From JBBRLG01 sp038231495 (lineage in GTDB: Bacteria > Planctomycetota > Planctomycetia > Gemmatales > Gemmataceae), in assembly GCA_038231495.1 (NCBI GenBank), contig JBBRLG010000347.1, positions 1 through 8,125 of the forward strand: a DNA stretch of 8,125 nt, written 5' to 3'. The notes under the pieces are model-generated. The model saw only the letters and a list, made by a program, of their open reading frames with translations, did no database searches and was not told the origin of the DNA. The stretch's first letter is position 1. The number at the start of each line of letters is the position of its first letter. Position numbers and translations under genes: made by a program. This document shows positions 6,048-8,125 of this stretch, one piece after another.

Positions 6048-6852
6048 AGCTCTGCTCCCGAATCAGGTCGTACACCTTGTCCGAGATGGCGAAATCGATG
6101 AACTCCTTGGCGAGACCTTCCGGCGGCGCTTTCGTGATGAGGTTCAAAGGCCGCGACAGGGGAAACGTTCGGTTGGCGACGTTGCCGCTGGTGGCCGCGA
6201 CGCCGCCGACCGGTAGCAGCTTGATCGGCGTACCGTGTTCCGCGTCGTACTCCGCCGTGCCGACGGAAACGTAGCCGATGGTGTTCGGGTTGCCGCTGAC
6301 GGTCTTGATCCCCTGTTCGTTGTCGCCGATGACGACGTGGGCCTTGATGTCGCTGTTCTTGAGCTTGTAGAAGTGGCAGAACAGTTCCAACGTGGACCGC
6401 CCCTCGGCCTTGTTGACGACGGTGATCTTGGCGTCGGGACCGCCCACGTCCTTCCAGTTGATGATTTTACCCGTATAAATATCGACTATTTGCGCTTCAC
6501 TCAGGACCGCGACGGGGTTGTCCTTGTGGAGAATGACGCAAACGCCGTCGAGGGCGATGGGGAAGGCGTGCAAGTCGGTCTCGTCGGCGTTGAGCGGCCG
6601 CGACACCAGGCCGATGTCGTTCAAACCGCTGCGCGTGTCGTTGACGCCGCGCGACGAGCCGCCGGTCTGCACGTCCACGCGGACGTGGGGGTTCTCTGCC
6701 TCGAAGCGCTTGCCCATTTCCACGGCAAGCGGCGCGACGGTGCTCGACCCGGTGAGGACGAGCTTCCCTTTTCGCTGGTTGGGGGTGGGAACGCAGCCCA
6801 GGGTTCCGACGGAAAGGCAGGCCAGGGCGACGAGGAGATAAGTCCTGAGCAT
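6028..6852 (-). CDS. pstS: Phosphate-binding lipoprotein PstS
   Basis: Substrate-binding protein of the phosphate transporter, 274 aa, expected in the periplasm and anchored by lipid. The signal segment MLRTYLLVALACLSVGTLG precedes Cys20. Thr at the -3 position (TLGC) makes the lipobox slightly non-standard. Phosphate-binding motifs of the family are present: TGSSTVAPL from residue 34 and GGSSRGVNDTRSGLNDIGLVSRPL from 64, with EGRST near 150-154 in the second lobe. ATG 6852 follows GGAG at six bases. It is first in the operon, its stop codon lies inside the start of pstC, and a candidate promoter lies about 45 bases upstream. I saw no clear Pho box, so control by phosphate starvation is expected from the family but not shown here. 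Confidence 0.96.
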   Translation of the reverse strand: MLRTYLLVALACLSVGTLGCVPTPNQRKGKLVLTGSSTVAPLAVEMGKRFEAENPHVRVDVQTGGSSRGVNDTRSGLNDIGLVSRPLNADETDLHAFPIALDGVCVILHKDNPVAVLSEAQIVDIYTGKIINWKDVGGPDAKITVVNKAEGRSTLELFCHFYKLKNSDIKAHVVIGDNEQGIKTVSGNPNTIGYVSVGTAEYDAEHGTPIKLLPVGGVAATSGNVANRTFPLSRPLNLITKAPPEGLAKEFIDFAISDKVYDLIREQSFVPIPR

Positions 6853-6894
6853 CGGCTTCTCCGGGAAGGATGCGTGCGTTTGTGATGAAGGGAT

Positions 6895-6923
6895 ATTCTA
6901 AAGAACCTTGGAGCGATGGGCAA
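6895..6923 (-). promoter_or_regulatory. Candidate sigma70-type promoter for pstS
   Basis: Read on the minus strand, TTGCCC (6923-6918) and TAGAAT (6900-6895) are separated by 17 bases. They match TTGACA at 4 of 6 and TATAAT at 5 of 6 positions. Transcription would begin near 6888 and leave a leader of about 36 bases that contains the GGAG ribosome binding site. Whether planctomycete housekeeping promoters follow this consensus closely is uncertain. Confidence 0.35.
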
Positions 6924-6970
6924 GCGCCTCAGCGAAAGCCGCCGAAGACGGCCAGCTCGAAAAATTATCA

Positions 6971-6997
6971 TCGTTCTCAAGCGGAGCTTGGGAACGA
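6971..6997. repeat. 12-bp palindromic intergenic repeat
   Basis: TCGTTCTCAAGC pairs with GCTTGGGAACGA across a 3-base centre, with a single T-G wobble. The sequence resembles the widespread dispersed palindrome GTTCCCAAGCTCCGCTTGGGAAC that produces LVPKLRLG-like spurious peptides in many genomes; that identification is from memory. It lies mid-way in the 399-base divergent spacer between pstS and the plus-strand operon (6853-7251). Apart from this repeat, another palindrome at 7088 and the two candidate promoters, I see nothing in the spacer. Confidence 0.6.
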
Positions 6998-7087
6998 GGA
7001 AAAGCACAAAACTACACGGAAAGCAAGTGGGCGCGAAGCGGGGTAGTGGTGCAGTTTGAAAGAACTCTTTTCATGCCCGGCTGCCAA

Positions 7088-7099
7088 AGCCTGCAGGCT
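7088..7099. repeat. Perfect 12-base palindrome
   Basis: AGCCTGCAGGCT is self-complementary over 12 bases with no loop. Its position between two divergent transcription units would allow it to act as an operator for a dimeric regulator, or to be part of a dispersed repeat. Nothing in the sequence decides between these. Confidence 0.4.
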
Positions 7100-7221
7100 G
7101 AACGAGAGGACCATGCCGTTTAGGCTGAGGTCGACTCGGATGCCGGCGGGATAATTTCGCCTGGGGCGGCATCGACAAATACTAGGTCAAGCTTGATCCG
7201 GCGACGGCCATACTCGATCCG

Positions 7222-7250
7222 TTGTGCGCCAGGAGGCGAGACGATATACT
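7222..7250 (+). promoter_or_regulatory. Candidate promoter for the right-hand operon
   Basis: TTGTGC (7222-7227) and TATACT (7245-7250) are separated by 17 bases, matching consensus at 3 of 6 and 5 of 6 positions. Transcription would start near 7257, so the ATG at 7252 would be excluded, the one at 7258 would be leaderless, and the one at 7270 would have a very short leader. An AGGAGG at 7231-7236 lies inside the spacer and argues for a promoter further upstream instead. Confidence 0.25.
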
Positions 7251-7251
7251 G

Positions 7252-7662
7252 ATGAGGATGGACGCGACAATGGGCAATCCACAAGATGTCTTTCGCACGG
7301 CGCTGCCGGTCGGTACGTCGTTGATCGTGGTCTTCGTACCGAGCAAGGATCGCGACGGACAGGAAATCGACCAGAACCACTGGGTAGAGGAAGTGCTCCG
7401 GGCGCTGGGGAAGTTGTTTCGCGGAGCGACGGCCTATCCGCGCGGCAAGGGCGTGTGGCGCGACGACCAACGTGGCGGCACCCTCCTGACCGAAGAACCT
7501 GTGATCGTCTTTTCCTACGCCGCCGCAACGGACCTGACGACCGCCACTCTAACCGAACTGTATCGCACCCTCAGCCGCATGGGCCGCGAGGCGCGCCAGG
7601 GTGAAATCGGCGTGGTAGTCGATGGCACCTACTACGGAATTACGGAATATGCGGAGGGCTAA
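7252..7662 (+). CDS. Conserved hypothetical protein, first gene of a two-gene operon
   Basis: Unrecognised soluble protein of 136 aa with no signal peptide or membrane segment. It reads as a compact alpha/beta domain: strand LPVGTSLIVVFVPSKDRDG at 18-36, helix DQNHWVEEVLRALGKLF at 40-56, then GATAYPRGKGVWRDDQRGG at 58-76 rich in charged and glycine residues, strand PVIVFSYA at 83-90, helix TLTELYRTLSRMGREARQG at 99-117, and a last strand EIGVVVDGTYYGITEY at 118-133. The GVWRDD and GREARQGE patches look like family-conserved surfaces. The start is uncertain. ATG 7252 is taken by default because AGGAGG is 15 bases away, and ATGs at 7258 and 7270 are also in frame. A TTG at 7222 is less likely. 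The next gene begins 3 bases after its stop codon. I suspect homologues exist in planctomycetes and other phyla, but I cannot assign a function. Confidence 0.8.
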   Translation: MRMDATMGNPQDVFRTALPVGTSLIVVFVPSKDRDGQEIDQNHWVEEVLRALGKLFRGATAYPRGKGVWRDDQRGGTLLTEEPVIVFSYAAATDLTTATLTELYRTLSRMGREARQGEIGVVVDGTYYGITEYAEG

Positions 7663-7665
7663 ATC

Positions 7666-7953
7666 GTGTTAAATGAACAGGCAATCGTTCACGCGCTGCG
7701 GGCCAGCCGCGTGGTACCGCTGGGGGTGGCCCATCCCCACGGACCGCTCGGCCTCGAGCAGCTCGCGGCATGCGTGGCGCGCGTTCAGTCCGCCGACGCG
7801 GTTCCTTTGTCGGTTTCGTTGCGCCGCGAAACGCGTGGGGTTCTGGAGCGTCTCGCCCGCACCGCCGAGCAGCCGACCAGTCGTCCACTGACTGCGGCCG
7901 ACGTTGCGGCCGCGATTGTCGAGGAGTATGTGGCGACCCTGTCGCCACCGTGA
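7666..7953 (+). CDS. Small protein with ribbon-helix-helix-like C-terminal half
   Basis: 95-aa protein of unknown function, co-transcribed with the preceding gene. GGAGGG at 7653-7658 lies seven bases before a GTG at 7666, a strong basis for this start; an ATG at 7673 is in another frame. Residues 3-45 are largely helical with a short PLGVAHPHGPLG linker. From residue 47 the pattern is a strand (PLSVSLRRE), helix (TRGVLERLARTAEQ), turn (PTSRP) and helix (TAADVAAAIVEEYVATL). That order and spacing resembles ribbon-helix-helix DNA-binding proteins such as CopG-type antitoxins, where SLR.E and IV.EY patterns are common. The match is judged by eye and is moderate at best. If correct, it could be a regulator of its own operon through the nearby palindrome at 7088-7099. 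It could also be an unrelated helical partner of the first gene's product. Confidence 0.75.
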   Translation: MLNEQAIVHALRASRVVPLGVAHPHGPLGLEQLAACVARVQSADAVPLSVSLRRETRGVLERLARTAEQPTSRPLTAADVAAAIVEEYVATLSPP

Positions 7954-7987
7954 GCCACGAAGCCGGATGAGAAAGGGGATCTTCAAA

Positions 7988-8125
7988 ATGTCCGAAATCA
8001 TGAAGGTCCGGAATGCTCCGAAGATAGCACGAAAGTGGCGCAACTCCTCTAACTGCCGACGTTTGCGCACTCAAATCTGCGCGACTATCCTGCACTGCTG
8101 CGAATACAAGAGTTTGCGAGTGCAT
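7988..8125 (+). CDS. Possible partial third gene, open at the right edge
   Basis: An ATG at 7988 is preceded by GAAAGGGGA at 7971-7979 with an 8-base spacer, a strong ribosome binding site. It opens a frame of 46 codons without a stop up to the window edge, starting MSEIMKVRNAPKIARKWRNS. It begins 34 bases after the previous stop codon on the same strand, so it could be a third operon gene. The residues are basic and cysteine-rich and resemble no family I know. Composition is not convincingly coding, and chance openness is possible at this length. Confidence 0.25.
   Translation, partial: MSEIMKVRNAPKIARKWRNSSNCRRLRTQICATILHCCEYKSLRVH

Noticed and set aside
6853..6920. Pho box upstream of pstS
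   Set aside because: I looked for CTGTCAT-like direct repeats on the minus strand and found none; control may use another motif.
7669..8070. 133-codon minus-strand frame starting MRKRRQLEEL
   Set aside because: The first 35 residues look almost natural, but the frame continues antisense through the gene at 7666-7953, which has a far better start and coupling.
1..8125. tRNA, rRNA, CRISPR array, integrase or transposase
   Set aside because: None was seen on either strand. The repeats are single palindromes without regular spacers, and no recombinase motifs appear.

Overview
The window looks like a GC-rich bacterial chromosome, most probably a planctomycete of the Gemmata type. The reasons are the high GC of the main genes (41 of 60 bases in a hand count at 4441-4500), the small-protein plus retropepsin-like pair, and several palindromic intergenic repeats of the kind I associate with those genomes. 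The phylum is an inference from recall and was not tested by a search.

The core is a phosphate-specific ABC transporter on the minus strand, read right to left: pstS (lipoprotein phosphate-binding protein, 6852-6028), pstC (6047-5193) and pstA (5200-4346), all overlapping and presumably translationally coupled. The ATPase gene pstB (3305-2490) comes about 1 kb later, after an interruption. PstS would capture phosphate outside the membrane, PstC and PstA form the channel, and PstB drives it with ATP. No phoU follows pstB. The next minus-strand gene (2197-107) is a large MscS-type mechanosensitive channel with a signal peptide and two related N-terminal domains.

The interruption (about 3306-4345) holds a lower-GC, plus-strand pair: a small protein of 83 aa that I compare to DUF5678, overlapping by 13 bases a 148-aa retropepsin-like aspartic protease that keeps its DTG and IIGRD motifs. 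A 343-base leader with several inverted repeats precedes it. Its ends lie close to pstA and pstB, so it appears to have been placed inside a former pstSCAB operon.

Right of pstS is a 399-base divergent spacer with candidate promoters and two palindromes. It is followed by a plus-strand operon of two unrecognised proteins (7252-7662 and 7666-7953), the second with a ribbon-helix-helix-like C-terminal half. A possible third reading frame has a good ribosome binding site and runs off the window at 8125.

The larger spacers each carry a different palindrome: 2363-2473, 3540-3583, 6971-6997 and 7088-7099. I saw no tRNA, rRNA, CRISPR array, complete insertion sequence or replication origin. The most unusual points are the split pst operon, the protease pair itself, and the unrecognised two-gene operon at the right end.
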